In this document: positions 16,442 to 23,881 of the stretch, piece after piece
Layout of the letters: each line of letters begins with the position of its first letter
Position numbering within the stretch: the first letter of the stretch is position 1
Virus record (IMG/VR): IMGVR_UViG_3300036766_001043
Span: 1 to 28,938 of that record
DNA: 28,938 nucleotides
Source: a virus
Strand: one strand, 5' to 3'
Program-made: the position numbers and the translations under genes
Notes under the pieces: generated by a model
Seen by the model: only the letters and a program-made list of their open reading frames with translations
What the model was told of the DNA's origin: nothing
Databases searched by the model: none

Positions 16442-16468
16442 AAGTATAGGGTTATTTTAATACCCGTG
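16442..16468 (+). repeat. Downstream copy of the flank repeat (guide position)
   Basis: AAGTATAGGGTTATT begins at the first base after TTCAC and repeats 16141-16155 exactly. In a working IS200/IS605 element the first 16-20 bases here would be the omega-RNA guide. GGGT (16449-16452) and ACCC (16462-16465) could form a weak hairpin. The rest of the gap up to 16556 shows only the SSB ribosome-binding site. Confidence 0.75.
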
Positions 16469-16556
16469 AAAACTATGATAAAAAAAGAAACAAAAAGTAG
16501 CACAGAGGCAATTACGCCAAGAGCTATTGAAACAACAAACAAAAAGGAGAAATAAA

Positions 16557-17684
16557 ATGGAACCAAAGAGATTCGTATATAAACCGAGAAGTGTTGATGC
16601 GGTAAAGAAACGAGCAAGTGGAAGTAAATCGGATAGAATTGTAAAAGACGGGTATAAAGTTCTTACTGCGGCAGAAGGTGAGAATGTCCTTCGGATCATG
16701 CCTAATACTTGGGATGCGGAAGTTACTCATTATGGATTTGATGTCTACACACATTATGGAGTGGGTCCAGATAAGGCACAATATCTTTGTTTAGAGAGAA
16801 TGAAATTAGGTAGCAAATGCCCTGTCTGTGAAGAAGGGTATAAACCAGCCCGAGCTGAATGGGAAGCTGAGCCTGTGACTAATAAGGACAGGAAAGATGA
16901 ATTAAAAAAATATATGGTTTCTTTATCCCCAAAACAACAGGTCGCCATGTGGGTTATTGATAGGAAACATGAAGATCTTGGTCCTCAAATCTTCCTCATG
17001 ACTGCTAAAATGGATAGAGAATTTGCGGCTCTGGGGGTTGACCCCTCCGATGGGTCACTTATCTCTATTGAGAGCCCTACAGAGGGATTTGACATCATCT
17101 TTACCAGAACAGGTAAGGGTTTAACTACCGAATACACTGGAAAACAGGTTGCTAGGCGTGCTACTCCGTTAAGTTCCGAGAATGGAGACAAATGGATGCT
17201 TCTAGTAGAAAAGAATCCTCTTCCTAAGTGTTTTGTGTCATTTAGCTTCGATTACATTGATGCGGTGTATCACGCTAAATTACCTAACAAAGTTGACGCT
17301 GATGGAACAGATGAAGGAACTGAGGTAGATACAAAAATGGCTCATGTGCAAGAGGATCATGATCAGGTTACTGGGGAATCGAATGAAGAGACCTCGACTA
17401 ATGCCTCTCAGGAAGAAGAAATTACTTTCACTTATGAGGATTTGGTGTCTCAACCCGCCGCAGATTTAGCTAACTTTGCCAGAGAGAATGGTATATTTAC
17501 CACCAAAGAGATTATGTTGGCGGGCAGTAACATTCTTAATAAGTTATGCTCTAAGATGGGGATTACTGTTCCCGGTGATAAACCAGCTGAAGCCCCTGCC
17601 CCAACACCTCCTGCGGATAATTCTGCTAGGAATTCTTATCGGGAAAAATTGAGACAAACTGTAGCAGATGCTAAGGGGGTTTAA
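16557..17684 (+). CDS. Single-stranded DNA-binding protein, gp32-like
   Basis: Coats ssDNA at the fork and during recombination. The 375-residue protein has a basic N-terminus (1-35), a core with VLRIMPN (44-50), a THYG segment and a zinc-binding set His66, Cys78, Cys88, Cys91 (CPVC), as in T4 gp32 and relatives, then an acidic linker (about 245-290) and a Pro/Ala-rich tail. The acidic C-terminal half is the usual partner-binding part of phage SSBs. ATG 16557 with AAGGAG 8-9 bases upstream is preferred over the in-frame TTG 16527, which has no ribosome-binding site. RecA starts one base after its stop, so the two are co-translated. Confidence 0.82.
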   Translation: MEPKRFVYKPRSVDAVKKRASGSKSDRIVKDGYKVLTAAEGENVLRIMPNTWDAEVTHYGFDVYTHYGVGPDKAQYLCLERMKLGSKCPVCEEGYKPARAEWEAEPVTNKDRKDELKKYMVSLSPKQQVAMWVIDRKHEDLGPQIFLMTAKMDREFAALGVDPSDGSLISIESPTEGFDIIFTRTGKGLTTEYTGKQVARRATPLSSENGDKWMLLVEKNPLPKCFVSFSFDYIDAVYHAKLPNKVDADGTDEGTEVDTKMAHVQEDHDQVTGESNEETSTNASQEEEITFTYEDLVSQPAADLANFARENGIFTTKEIMLAGSNILNKLCSKMGITVPGDKPAEAPAPTPPADNSARNSYREKLRQTVADAKGV

Positions 17685-17685
17685 A

Positions 17686-18744
17686 ATGAAACGAGTAAAA
17701 GCAAATGATGATATCGATCAGAATCCAACAACTACAGAACAAGTAGGTAACTACTTCACAGACGATAAACCCACTGGATTTATTTCCAGTGGGTGTCAAA
17801 TCCTAGATAGTGTAATGGGATTTGGGTATCCATTAGGCAAGATTGTTAATGTGGTCGGCAACCGATCTTCTGGCAAAACTTTGATGGCTATTGAACTCTG
17901 TGCTAACTTTCATAAAGACTACCCCGAAAGTAAGATTTATTATCATGAGGCCGAAGCGGCCTTTGACCCCGGCTATGCGGAAACTTTAGGAATGCCCCTA
18001 GAGGCTGTGGAATTTGTAGAAGAATCAAAGACTATTCCTGATGTTTTCACAGTTGAAGGTCTGTTTAAAAAGTTAGATGAGATCATGGATGAAAAGGAAA
18101 AGAATAAGGATACTTCTCCGTCTATTTATATCTTGGACTCCCTAGATGCATTATCTGATCAAAAGGAACAAGAAAGTGAAATTGATGAGGGTACTTACGG
18201 AATGGCGAAGGCTAAGCAACTATCTACACTTTTCAGGCGTATGATTAAGAGGTTACATAAAGCCAACATTATGTTTGTTGTTATTTCTCAAGTCAGAACT
18301 AAAGTCAACGCAACTGCATTTGGGGAAAAGACAACAAGAGCGGGCGGGATGGCTTTGGATTTTTACGCGTCTATTATACTGCACCTTAATGAAATAGAGA
18401 AGATCAAGAAGACTATTAACGGAATCCAGAGGCCAGTTGGGGTGTGGGTAAAGGTAAATTGCAAGAAGAATAAAGTTGCAAATCCATACCGTCAATGTGA
18501 ATTTCCGATATATTTTGGTTTTGGGATTGAAGATGTTATTGCAAACGTGAGCTTTTTGAAAACGGTGAAAGGGACCCTGGAAGAAATAGGATATTCCACC
18601 TCGATCAAGGAAAGTGAGATTTCCGATGTTGCCAGAGAAGTGAGATCTGGGAATAAAGAACTTGGTGTTAAAATAGCTGAACAGGCTAAAAAGGTATGGA
18701 AAGAAGTTGATAAAGGTTTCATGCCAGAGTTTAAAAAATACTAA
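17686..18744 (+). CDS. recA: RecA/UvsX-like recombinase
   Basis: Forms filaments on ssDNA and drives strand exchange. The 352-residue protein has Walker A GNRSSGKT (58-65), Walker B IYILDSLDAL near 144-153, a VVISQVR strand and the loop 2 region with KTTRAGGMALDFYASIILHL near 215-234. Length and the short N-terminus resemble phage recombinases. The ATG at 17686 is chosen because AAGGGGG lies 6 bases upstream and the gene then begins one base after the SSB stop; ATG 17668 would overlap SSB and lacks a ribosome-binding site. A perfect 10-bp hairpin lies about 85 bases into the coding sequence. Confidence 0.93.
   Translation: MKRVKANDDIDQNPTTTEQVGNYFTDDKPTGFISSGCQILDSVMGFGYPLGKIVNVVGNRSSGKTLMAIELCANFHKDYPESKIYYHEAEAAFDPGYAETLGMPLEAVEFVEESKTIPDVFTVEGLFKKLDEIMDEKEKNKDTSPSIYILDSLDALSDQKEQESEIDEGTYGMAKAKQLSTLFRRMIKRLHKANIMFVVISQVRTKVNATAFGEKTTRAGGMALDFYASIILHLNEIEKIKKTINGIQRPVGVWVKVNCKKNKVANPYRQCEFPIYFGFGIEDVIANVSFLKTVKGTLEEIGYSTSIKESEISDVAREVRSGNKELGVKIAEQAKKVWKEVDKGFMPEFKKY
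17769..17794 (+). promoter_or_regulatory. Perfect 10-bp hairpin inside the recA 5' coding region
   Basis: ACCCACTGGA (17769-17778), loop TTTATT, TCCAGTGGGT (17785-17794). The stem is perfect and GC-richer than its surroundings. There is no following T-run, so it is not a typical terminator. It could slow ribosomes, stabilise mRNA or bind a protein; function unknown. Confidence 0.45.
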
Positions 18745-18754
18745 TGGATACTCT

Positions 18755-19216
18755 ATGAAGATCTACATTGCAAGTTCAGTAAAAAACGAAAAAGAAGTTT
18801 TAGACTTGGCTAAAGTCTTACGCGAAAATGGGCATGAAGTAGACGCCTTTTGTGAAGAGCGCCCAGGAAGAAAGGTTTTCCGCGAGTCTGATATTAAAGA
18901 CATAGAAAAGTATAACGCTAAAGAGTTTTTAAAATTACCGGAAGTTAGAAAGGGTTTTCGAGAGGATAAGAAATGGATTGATTGGAGTGATTGTTGTATT
19001 TTATTATTACCGGCAGGTCGATCAGCCCATTTAGAACTTGGCTATTCTGTTGGCAAAGAAAAATACGGTTTTATCTACGGGGATCTGAAAATAGGGGAGA
19101 TAGATGTGATGAATTTCTTTGCTGACGCTATTTACGGATTAAACGAGTTAGATTTATTATTAGAAAGATTACAGCGTTTAGATCGTAAATTAAACAAGGA
19201 AAAATCAGGTGTTTAA
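18755..19216 (+). CDS. Nucleoside 2-deoxyribosyltransferase-family protein
   Basis: A 153-residue protein that opens with KIYIASSVKNEKEV and carries AGRSAHLELGYSVGK near residues 88-102, the signature region of the nucleoside 2-deoxyribosyltransferase-like fold, where the Glu is the nucleophile. Known members swap bases on deoxynucleosides or hydrolyse dNMPs; some only bind nucleotides. The in-frame TTG 18707 overlaps recA and was not chosen; ATG 18755 lies 10 bases after the recA stop with only a weak GGA upstream. The next gene belongs to the same broad family, forming an unusual tandem pair. Confidence 0.7.
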   Translation: MKIYIASSVKNEKEVLDLAKVLRENGHEVDAFCEERPGRKVFRESDIKDIEKYNAKEFLKLPEVRKGFREDKKWIDWSDCCILLLPAGRSAHLELGYSVGKEKYGFIYGDLKIGEIDVMNFFADAIYGLNELDLLLERLQRLDRKLNKEKSGV

Positions 19217-19727
19217 CGCAGAAACCTCAAAAATAAAAATACAATCACAAGGGTACTTACTAACTGACTCACGACCTTCTTTATACCTGTCAGGCCCTAT
19301 CTCAGGTCTCGATTGGAAGGATTGCGTGGGTTGGAGAAATTACGTAACTGAAAATCTTCCTGAATTTAAATGTCTGTCTCCCCTTCGTGGGAAATCCTAT
19401 TTAAAAGATGTTGGTAAAATAGATGATTCTACCCAGAAATCACCAGGATACAGAGATTTTTTAGCTTCTGATCAAGCTATTATGGCTAGAGATAGTTTTG
19501 ATACACTAACTTGTGATGCTGTATTTGTTAATCTTTTAGGCGCTACTAGAGTAAGTATTGGTACGGTAATGGAGATTGCTTGGGCATGGGAAAAAAGAAA
19601 GCCGATCGTTATTTGCATGGAAAGTAATAATCTTCATAACCACCCGATGATAAGAAGTTCTTCACCATTTGTAACAACAGATTTAGATTCTGGTATAGAT
19701 TTAATTAAATTGATTTTTGATAGGTAG
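19209..19727 (+). CDS. Second nucleoside 2-deoxyribosyltransferase-family protein
   Basis: A 172-residue protein with YLSGPISG (26-33), the substrate-binding opening of this family, and GTVMEIAWAWEKRKPIV near 117-133, which supplies the likely catalytic Glu. The segment between (AIMARDSFDTLTCDAVFVNLLG) fits the rest of the fold. It is clearly different from the preceding gene, so the pair is not a recent duplication. GTG start overlaps the preceding gene by 8 bases, with AAGGA 8-9 bases upstream. Likely acts on deoxynucleotides or a modified base precursor; substrate unknown. Confidence 0.75.
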   Translation: MFNAETSKIKIQSQGYLLTDSRPSLYLSGPISGLDWKDCVGWRNYVTENLPEFKCLSPLRGKSYLKDVGKIDDSTQKSPGYRDFLASDQAIMARDSFDTLTCDAVFVNLLGATRVSIGTVMEIAWAWEKRKPIVICMESNNLHNHPMIRSSSPFVTTDLDSGIDLIKLIFDR

Positions 19728-19731
19728 AGAT

Positions 19732-21030
19732 ATGACTTATAATAAAACCCCCAAAATACAGATTTATGGTATAACCGGAAAAAAGGGATCTGGCAAAGAT
19801 TCTTTTGCAAAATTAGTACAAGAACACAAACCCAAGTTTATTATTTTACGCTTTGCAGATGATTTAAAATGGATGACCCATAAAATATTTGGATTTCCAA
19901 TGGAATTTATGGAATCTCAAGAAGAAAAAGCCAGAAAGTTGGATACCCCTATTCAGATGGACTCGTATTTACCGTTAATGGTACAATATACGGGATTACC
20001 ATTACAAAACCATAATTTGGTATCTAATAGTCTTAGAGAAATTTTACAACAGTTCGGAACCGATTATGTTAGATCCGTGTGTGATAATTATTGGGTAGAT
20101 AGAGTTGTAACTAGAATTAATAGGGGTAATAAGCGTATTAAAAATAAAGTTTTAATTCCTGACTGCCGGTTTCAAAATGAAGTGGACGCCATACGAAAAT
20201 TGGGTGGGAAAGTAATAAAAATCGTTAGAATTGATTTGCCAAAAAACACGGATTTTCATGTATCTGAGCAAAACATTGATTTAATTAAAGCCGATTTAAC
20301 TTTGGGGACTCTATCCGGAAAGTTTAATCTTCAAAAACAAGTAGCTTTTTATATAGCTATTAATAAAGACCAGTGTATGGGTAAATTCGATTACCCCAAA
20401 GTGAAATCAGCATTGGATTGTTACACAAAGGGTGGGACATTGGTCGAGTGTAATATCAAGTTGGGAATTAACAATGAGAACTCTAAAACTTTTTATTCTT
20501 TAATGGAATACTATGGGATAAAGCCCAGAGTTTTAATGTTTAAATCACATAGATTTGAAAACGGAGTTGAAGTAAAAAAGTGTGGTAAATGTAAAAGTTT
20601 TTTACCATTAAATGATTTTGGGAGATCGTTTAGAGCATGGGACCTGCTACTAGATTATTGTGTAAATTGTAAAGCTGATTATTCGGCACTTAATAAAGTT
20701 AATACCCTTTATAAAATTTGGAAAAGTACTAAAAGATCGTCGAAGCAAAGAGGGATTGAATTTGATTTATCTTTAGAAGATGTAGAAAAACAGTATGAAC
20801 AACAGAATAAAAAATGTTTTTATTCTGGTGTGGAAATGACGGAAGAGTCTGGTTTTCCCAACAAGGTTACTATCGATAGGATTAATTCTGATTTGGGGTA
20901 TATTAAATCAAATATAGTTTTATGTGGTTATATAGCTAATATGATGAAGAATAAGATGAGTATTGAACACTTCGCAAATTGGGTCAAGCTCTTATATGAC
21001 AATTATGGTAATTGGGCTGAGTTAAAGTGA
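19732..21030 (+). CDS. Deoxynucleoside monophosphate kinase fused to an HNH homing-endonuclease-like domain
   Basis: The N-terminal 215-220 residues of 432 look like a T4 gp1-type dNMP kinase: P-loop TGKKGSGKDSF (15-25), LRFADDLKWM, a LREILQQFGTDYVR segment and VLIPDCRFQNEVDAI. It would convert dNMPs to dNDPs. The remainder resembles a homing endonuclease: a helical DNA-binding-like part, a four-Cys zinc knuckle (Cys284, 287, 310, 313), then CFYSGVEM (362-369) and TIDRINSDLGYIKSN (380-394), an HNH-type core. No stop or ribosome-binding site separates the halves. ATG 19732 is preferred over TTG 19717, which overlaps the previous gene. The fusion could be a mobile invader at the kinase 3' end. 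Confidence 0.82.
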   Translation: MTYNKTPKIQIYGITGKKGSGKDSFAKLVQEHKPKFIILRFADDLKWMTHKIFGFPMEFMESQEEKARKLDTPIQMDSYLPLMVQYTGLPLQNHNLVSNSLREILQQFGTDYVRSVCDNYWVDRVVTRINRGNKRIKNKVLIPDCRFQNEVDAIRKLGGKVIKIVRIDLPKNTDFHVSEQNIDLIKADLTLGTLSGKFNLQKQVAFYIAINKDQCMGKFDYPKVKSALDCYTKGGTLVECNIKLGINNENSKTFYSLMEYYGIKPRVLMFKSHRFENGVEVKKCGKCKSFLPLNDFGRSFRAWDLLLDYCVNCKADYSALNKVNTLYKIWKSTKRSSKQRGIEFDLSLEDVEKQYEQQNKKCFYSGVEMTEESGFPNKVTIDRINSDLGYIKSNIVLCGYIANMMKNKMSIEHFANWVKLLYDNYGNWAELK

Positions 21031-21404
21031 AGGTAATTATAGTGGGGTCTCGGAATTATGGGGATTTTGGTATATTAATTAAGGTCATAAATAAGGCTTA
21101 TGACGAAGAAAAAATCTCAATAACTGAAATTGTTTCAGGTGGGGCTTCCTCTGGATCTGATAAGTTTTCTGAACAGTTTGCTAAAGAGGCAAATATTCCA
21201 ATAACTGTAATGAAAGCTAATTGGGGAATGTATAGTAGAAGTGCAGGAATTTTAAGAAATGTGGCTATGGCTAATTCTGGGGCGGATGCATTAATTTGTT
21301 TATGGGATGGTCTTAGCCCGGGTAGTAAACACATGATAGATATCGCAAAAAAGAAAGGACTTAAATTGTTTGTGTGTAATGATAAACTGGAGAGATTAGG
21401 ATGA
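21027..21404 (+). CDS. SLOG-family (YspA/DUF2493-like) nucleotide-binding protein
   Basis: A 125-residue Rossmann-like protein. KVIIVGSRNYGDF at the start, IVSGGASSGSDKFSEQFAKE (about 35-54) and RNVAMANSGADALICLWDG (about 77-95) are the hallmarks of the SLOG superfamily, proteins that bind nucleotides or nucleotide-derived ligands and occur widely in phages. Its exact ligand is unknown. GTG start overlaps the HNH-kinase stop (GTGA), and its own stop overlaps the following ATG, placing it within the nucleotide-pool block. Confidence 0.8.
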   Translation: MKVIIVGSRNYGDFGILIKVINKAYDEEKISITEIVSGGASSGSDKFSEQFAKEANIPITVMKANWGMYSRSAGILRNVAMANSGADALICLWDGLSPGSKHMIDIAKKKGLKLFVCNDKLERLG

Positions 21405-22021
21405 AATTTAAACGGAATGAAGTATTAGATGCAGTTCAATATTATCACGGGATTAGTCATCCAAAAGTAAAAGAGTATGTTTATGTCGGTGAAGATAACT
21501 TAACCCATGTTTCAGCAACTCTTTTGCAAACATCTCTTGAAGATGACCATATTCATGTTGATGAAGGAGACTGGATCGTTACCGGTGATTTAGGTGAGAC
21601 ATATCTATTGACGGATTACCAATTTAAACATGGGTTTGTGCCGATAGATAGTGGGGAACGAGACTTATTGTCTAATATAGATAACAAAATAGAAGAGAAC
21701 TTTATAAAATATTTTAATATTATCAGCAATAAAGCATACGAAAATTCTAAGAATCATGGGTTTTGGGACGGTGAACAAAATGAAGCTGAAAAAATCTGTC
21801 TTATGCACAGCGAGTTGAGCGAGGGCCTAGAGTCGTTACGAAAAGGGAACCCCCCGGATAAACATTTACCGCAATATAAAAATATTGAAGTTGAGTTGGC
21901 TGATTTAATTATAAGGGCAATGGACCTTTCTGGCGCTAAAAAATATAGAGTTGCGGAAGCTCTTATAGATAAAATGTTGTTTAATAAAAATAGACCTCAT
22001 AAACATGGGAAAAAATTCTAA
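21401..22021 (+). CDS. PGDYG-like domain fused to a MazG-like NTP pyrophosphohydrolase
   Basis: Residues 1-85 look like the small phage PGDYG-type domain: DEGDWIVTGDLGETYLL (54-70). Residues about 125-206 match MazG-like all-alpha pyrophosphohydrolases: SELSE (137-141, ExxE) followed by EVELAD (163-168, ExxD), which bind metal, then NKNRPHKHGKKF at the end. Such enzymes hydrolyse NTPs or alarmones to monophosphates and phages use them to manage nucleotides or to damp (p)ppGpp signalling. Start and stop overlap both neighbours (ATGA; TAATG), so translation is coupled. Confidence 0.8.
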   Translation: MKFKRNEVLDAVQYYHGISHPKVKEYVYVGEDNLTHVSATLLQTSLEDDHIHVDEGDWIVTGDLGETYLLTDYQFKHGFVPIDSGERDLLSNIDNKIEENFIKYFNIISNKAYENSKNHGFWDGEQNEAEKICLMHSELSEGLESLRKGNPPDKHLPQYKNIEVELADLIIRAMDLSGAKKYRVAEALIDKMLFNKNRPHKHGKKF

Positions 22022-22212
22022 TGGGCTTATTCAAAAGTAAAGGATTAGACGAAGAGGTACAGGAATATCTTGAACAGGAGTTGGAAGACCTTGCATGGCT
22101 TGATGAGCATCTTAGAACTTTAGATAAAGATAAATCTAGGGAAGAGGTATTAGACCAAACCAGCGATAAAATTAAACAGGTCAATAAACTATTAAAGAAA
22201 TTAAAGGGGTAG
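22021..22212 (+). CDS. Small charged helical protein, unknown
   Basis: 63 residues, almost entirely predicted helix, with acidic first two-thirds and a basic end (KKLKG). No family recognised. It is accepted because it starts at a TAATG overlap with the previous gene, has coding-like composition and is followed in 1 base by another small gene. It might be a small binding partner or inhibitor, but nothing in the sequence says of what. Confidence 0.6.
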   Translation: MGLFKSKGLDEEVQEYLEQELEDLAWLDEHLRTLDKDKSREEVLDQTSDKIKQVNKLLKKLKG

Positions 22213-22213
22213 C

Positions 22214-22417
22214 ATGGAAGACCGTTGCCCTCAATGCGATAGTATAGAGTGCCAGATACTTAAAAATGAGGTTGATATTGGCGTAGGAACTATGGTGGAT
22301 GTGTATGGAGCTGAGTGCAGGTATTGTGGCCAAATGGGCGTATGTTCTGTATGTGGTTATTGGGGTTTTGATGGGCATGCCAAATGGTGTGCTGATTTCA
22401 TAAAAGAGGATTATTAA
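22214..22417 (+). CDS. Small zinc-ribbon-like protein
   Basis: 67 residues with eight Cys and a His in paired arrangement: CPQC (5-8), CRYC (35-38), CSVC (44-47) and a final H-x3-C. This should bind one or two zinc ions. AAAGGGG sits a few bases before the ATG. Function is unknown; small zinc ribbons in phages often bind nucleic acid or host RNA polymerase, but there is no direct evidence here. Confidence 0.65.
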   Translation: MEDRCPQCDSIECQILKNEVDIGVGTMVDVYGAECRYCGQMGVCSVCGYWGFDGHAKWCADFIKEDY

Positions 22418-22747
22418 ATGTTAGTCGATATTGTTTTAGCCTATGCTTTATATTCAAATAGCCCGATTTATTTAAATACAAGACCCTCACCCGCGATGGA
22501 TTCTTATTTACAAATAAATGTACAGAAAGATTTAACTCATAATTTATATCTGCACGTTAATCCCTACGTGATGCGATCTTTAGAATCTGGGGTTACTGGG
22601 AGAGCGGGGGCGGAAGCCGGTATAGGCTGGCATGTAAATGATCAATTAGATATCGAACTATATCACCACAGCTCTCATTCTTTGGATGTACTAGATCAAC
22701 CTTTGGAGCTAGACATGATAAAATTTAAATGGGTGTTATCCAATTGA
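22418..22747 (+). CDS. Small beta-rich protein with barrel-like pattern, unknown
   Basis: 109 residues with alternating polar/hydrophobic strands (YLQINVQ, LYLHVNPYV, GAEAGIGWHV, DIELYHHSSH) ending in an aromatic-rich strand KFKWVLSN. The pattern and the YHHSSHSLD motif recall pieces of outer-membrane beta-barrel proteins seen in some phages of Gram-negative hosts. The N-terminus is hydrophobic but lacks the basic start of a normal signal peptide. AGAGG precedes the ATG, which follows the previous stop directly. The barrel idea is tentative. Confidence 0.55.
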   Translation: MLVDIVLAYALYSNSPIYLNTRPSPAMDSYLQINVQKDLTHNLYLHVNPYVMRSLESGVTGRAGAEAGIGWHVNDQLDIELYHHSSHSLDVLDQPLELDMIKFKWVLSN

Positions 22748-23295
22748 AACCTGGAGCAGGAAAATCCAAAGGTGGTCAATATGAAAGAGAGATTTGTGTA
22801 AAGCTATCTTTGTGGGTATCAGAAGGAGTTAGCACGGAGCTGTTTGGTCGCAGCTCGGGTTCTGGCTCTCATGCCACCTATAAAAAGAAACAAGGAAAGC
22901 AAGCTAATCAGACAGGTGACATTACCGCAGTAGACCCAACAGGAACCCCCTTAACTTCCAAATATTTCGTAGAATGCAAGTTTTACCGGGACCTAAGGCT
23001 CGATAGCCTGATCTACGGTACACCCAAAGATAACTCGGTATTAGACTTCTGGGGCAAAACTAAAGAGGACGCCCAGTTCTTCCACAAACGCCCAATCATC
23101 ATTATGAGGCAAAACAACAAAAAAGATTTAATAGGCACAGATTGGGTTACTTACGACCAGATGAAATATTGTAATTACGCCATTCGCCCTTTATCTTCTT
23201 ATCCGCACAGGCTATTACATTTATTTTTTCTTGATGAATTTCTAAAGATAGTTGACCCAATTGTTTTTGTAAACTTTGGTTTTGAAAGTAAATAA
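22729..23295 (+). CDS. PD-(D/E)XK nuclease, Holliday-junction-resolvase-like
   Basis: 188 residues with the layout of restriction-like phage nucleases: GGQYEREI (15-22, Glu19), LFGRSSGSG (38-46), GDITAVDP (63-70, catalytic Asp64) and FVECKF (80-85, Glu82 and Lys84). This is the full E...D...ExK set of the fold. Related phage proteins are annotated as putative resolvases or repair nucleases. The location between recA and sbcCD suits a role in processing recombination intermediates or debranching DNA before packaging. The start overlaps the previous gene by 19 bases and lacks a clear ribosome-binding site; TTG 22744 is an alternative. Confidence 0.75.
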   Translation: MGVIQLKPGAGKSKGGQYEREICVKLSLWVSEGVSTELFGRSSGSGSHATYKKKQGKQANQTGDITAVDPTGTPLTSKYFVECKFYRDLRLDSLIYGTPKDNSVLDFWGKTKEDAQFFHKRPIIIMRQNNKKDLIGTDWVTYDQMKYCNYAIRPLSSYPHRLLHLFFLDEFLKIVDPIVFVNFGFESK

Positions 23296-23296
23296 C

Positions 23297-23881
23297 ATGG
23301 CTAAATGCAAAAGTGTTCCCTGCCAGACCCCGTATTGTTCAAATGTATTTCATATTAGAGTAGACTCTAAATCTAAGAGTTTATACTGCAAACCGTGTAA
23401 AGATAAATACCCAATTACCTTACTTAAACTGCAGACTGAATATAATCTTCTAATTCCAGAGCTGTTTATAAAGGTGGCCAATGATTTTAATTTTGATTCG
23501 GGGCAAAGAGTGGCTTATATATTTGGGGTCACCAGACAGATATTAATCAAATGGTTGCGTGAGTATGTTGGGGTTAATTCATGGGTAGAATTTAAAAAGG
23601 TTTATTACTGCAAAAGCAAGACCTGTTATATTGCAGATGTATCCAATTTTGATATAACGAAGAACCCTTACTACTTAATCCATAAACTTAAAAAAGAACA
23701 TTCAATTTGTTCTTGCCGTTATACGCTACACAAGGAGGAGCAGCCTAGTTCTTTTAACGAATTAGACCCGCCTAAAGCTAATAAAAATCAAATACTTATA
23801 CGAATTACTGGGCCTGAGACCCTAGAAAAAATAGGATTAGTGTCATTAGAACCAAAAGAATCGGTGAAGAAAAATGAGTAA
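23297..23881 (+). CDS. Cys-rich protein with a helix-turn-helix, unknown
   Basis: 194 residues. The N-terminus has five Cys (4, 9, 14, 31, 34) in a zinc-finger-like cluster, followed by SGQRVAYIFGVTRQILIKWLREYVG (about 70-94), which reads as a helix-turn-helix of the kind seen in transposase or repressor DNA-binding segments, and later a second Cys group (C-x4-C, then CSC). Probably binds DNA; no family recognised. ATG 23297 is preferred over the in-frame TTG 23276, which overlaps the nuclease gene. Its end overlaps the next start by 8 bases. Confidence 0.6.
   Translation: MAKCKSVPCQTPYCSNVFHIRVDSKSKSLYCKPCKDKYPITLLKLQTEYNLLIPELFIKVANDFNFDSGQRVAYIFGVTRQILIKWLREYVGVNSWVEFKKVYYCKSKTCYIADVSNFDITKNPYYLIHKLKKEHSICSCRYTLHKEEQPSSFNELDPPKANKNQILIRITGPETLEKIGLVSLEPKESVKKNE

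Noticed and set aside
16475-16555. 26-codon ORF ending two bases before the SSB start
   Set aside because: No ribosome-binding site and low-complexity composition; most likely chance in the flank behind the IS right end.
17668-17685. ATG 17668 as the recA start
   Set aside because: It overlaps SSB and has no ribosome-binding site; ATG 17686 has AAGGGGG at proper distance.
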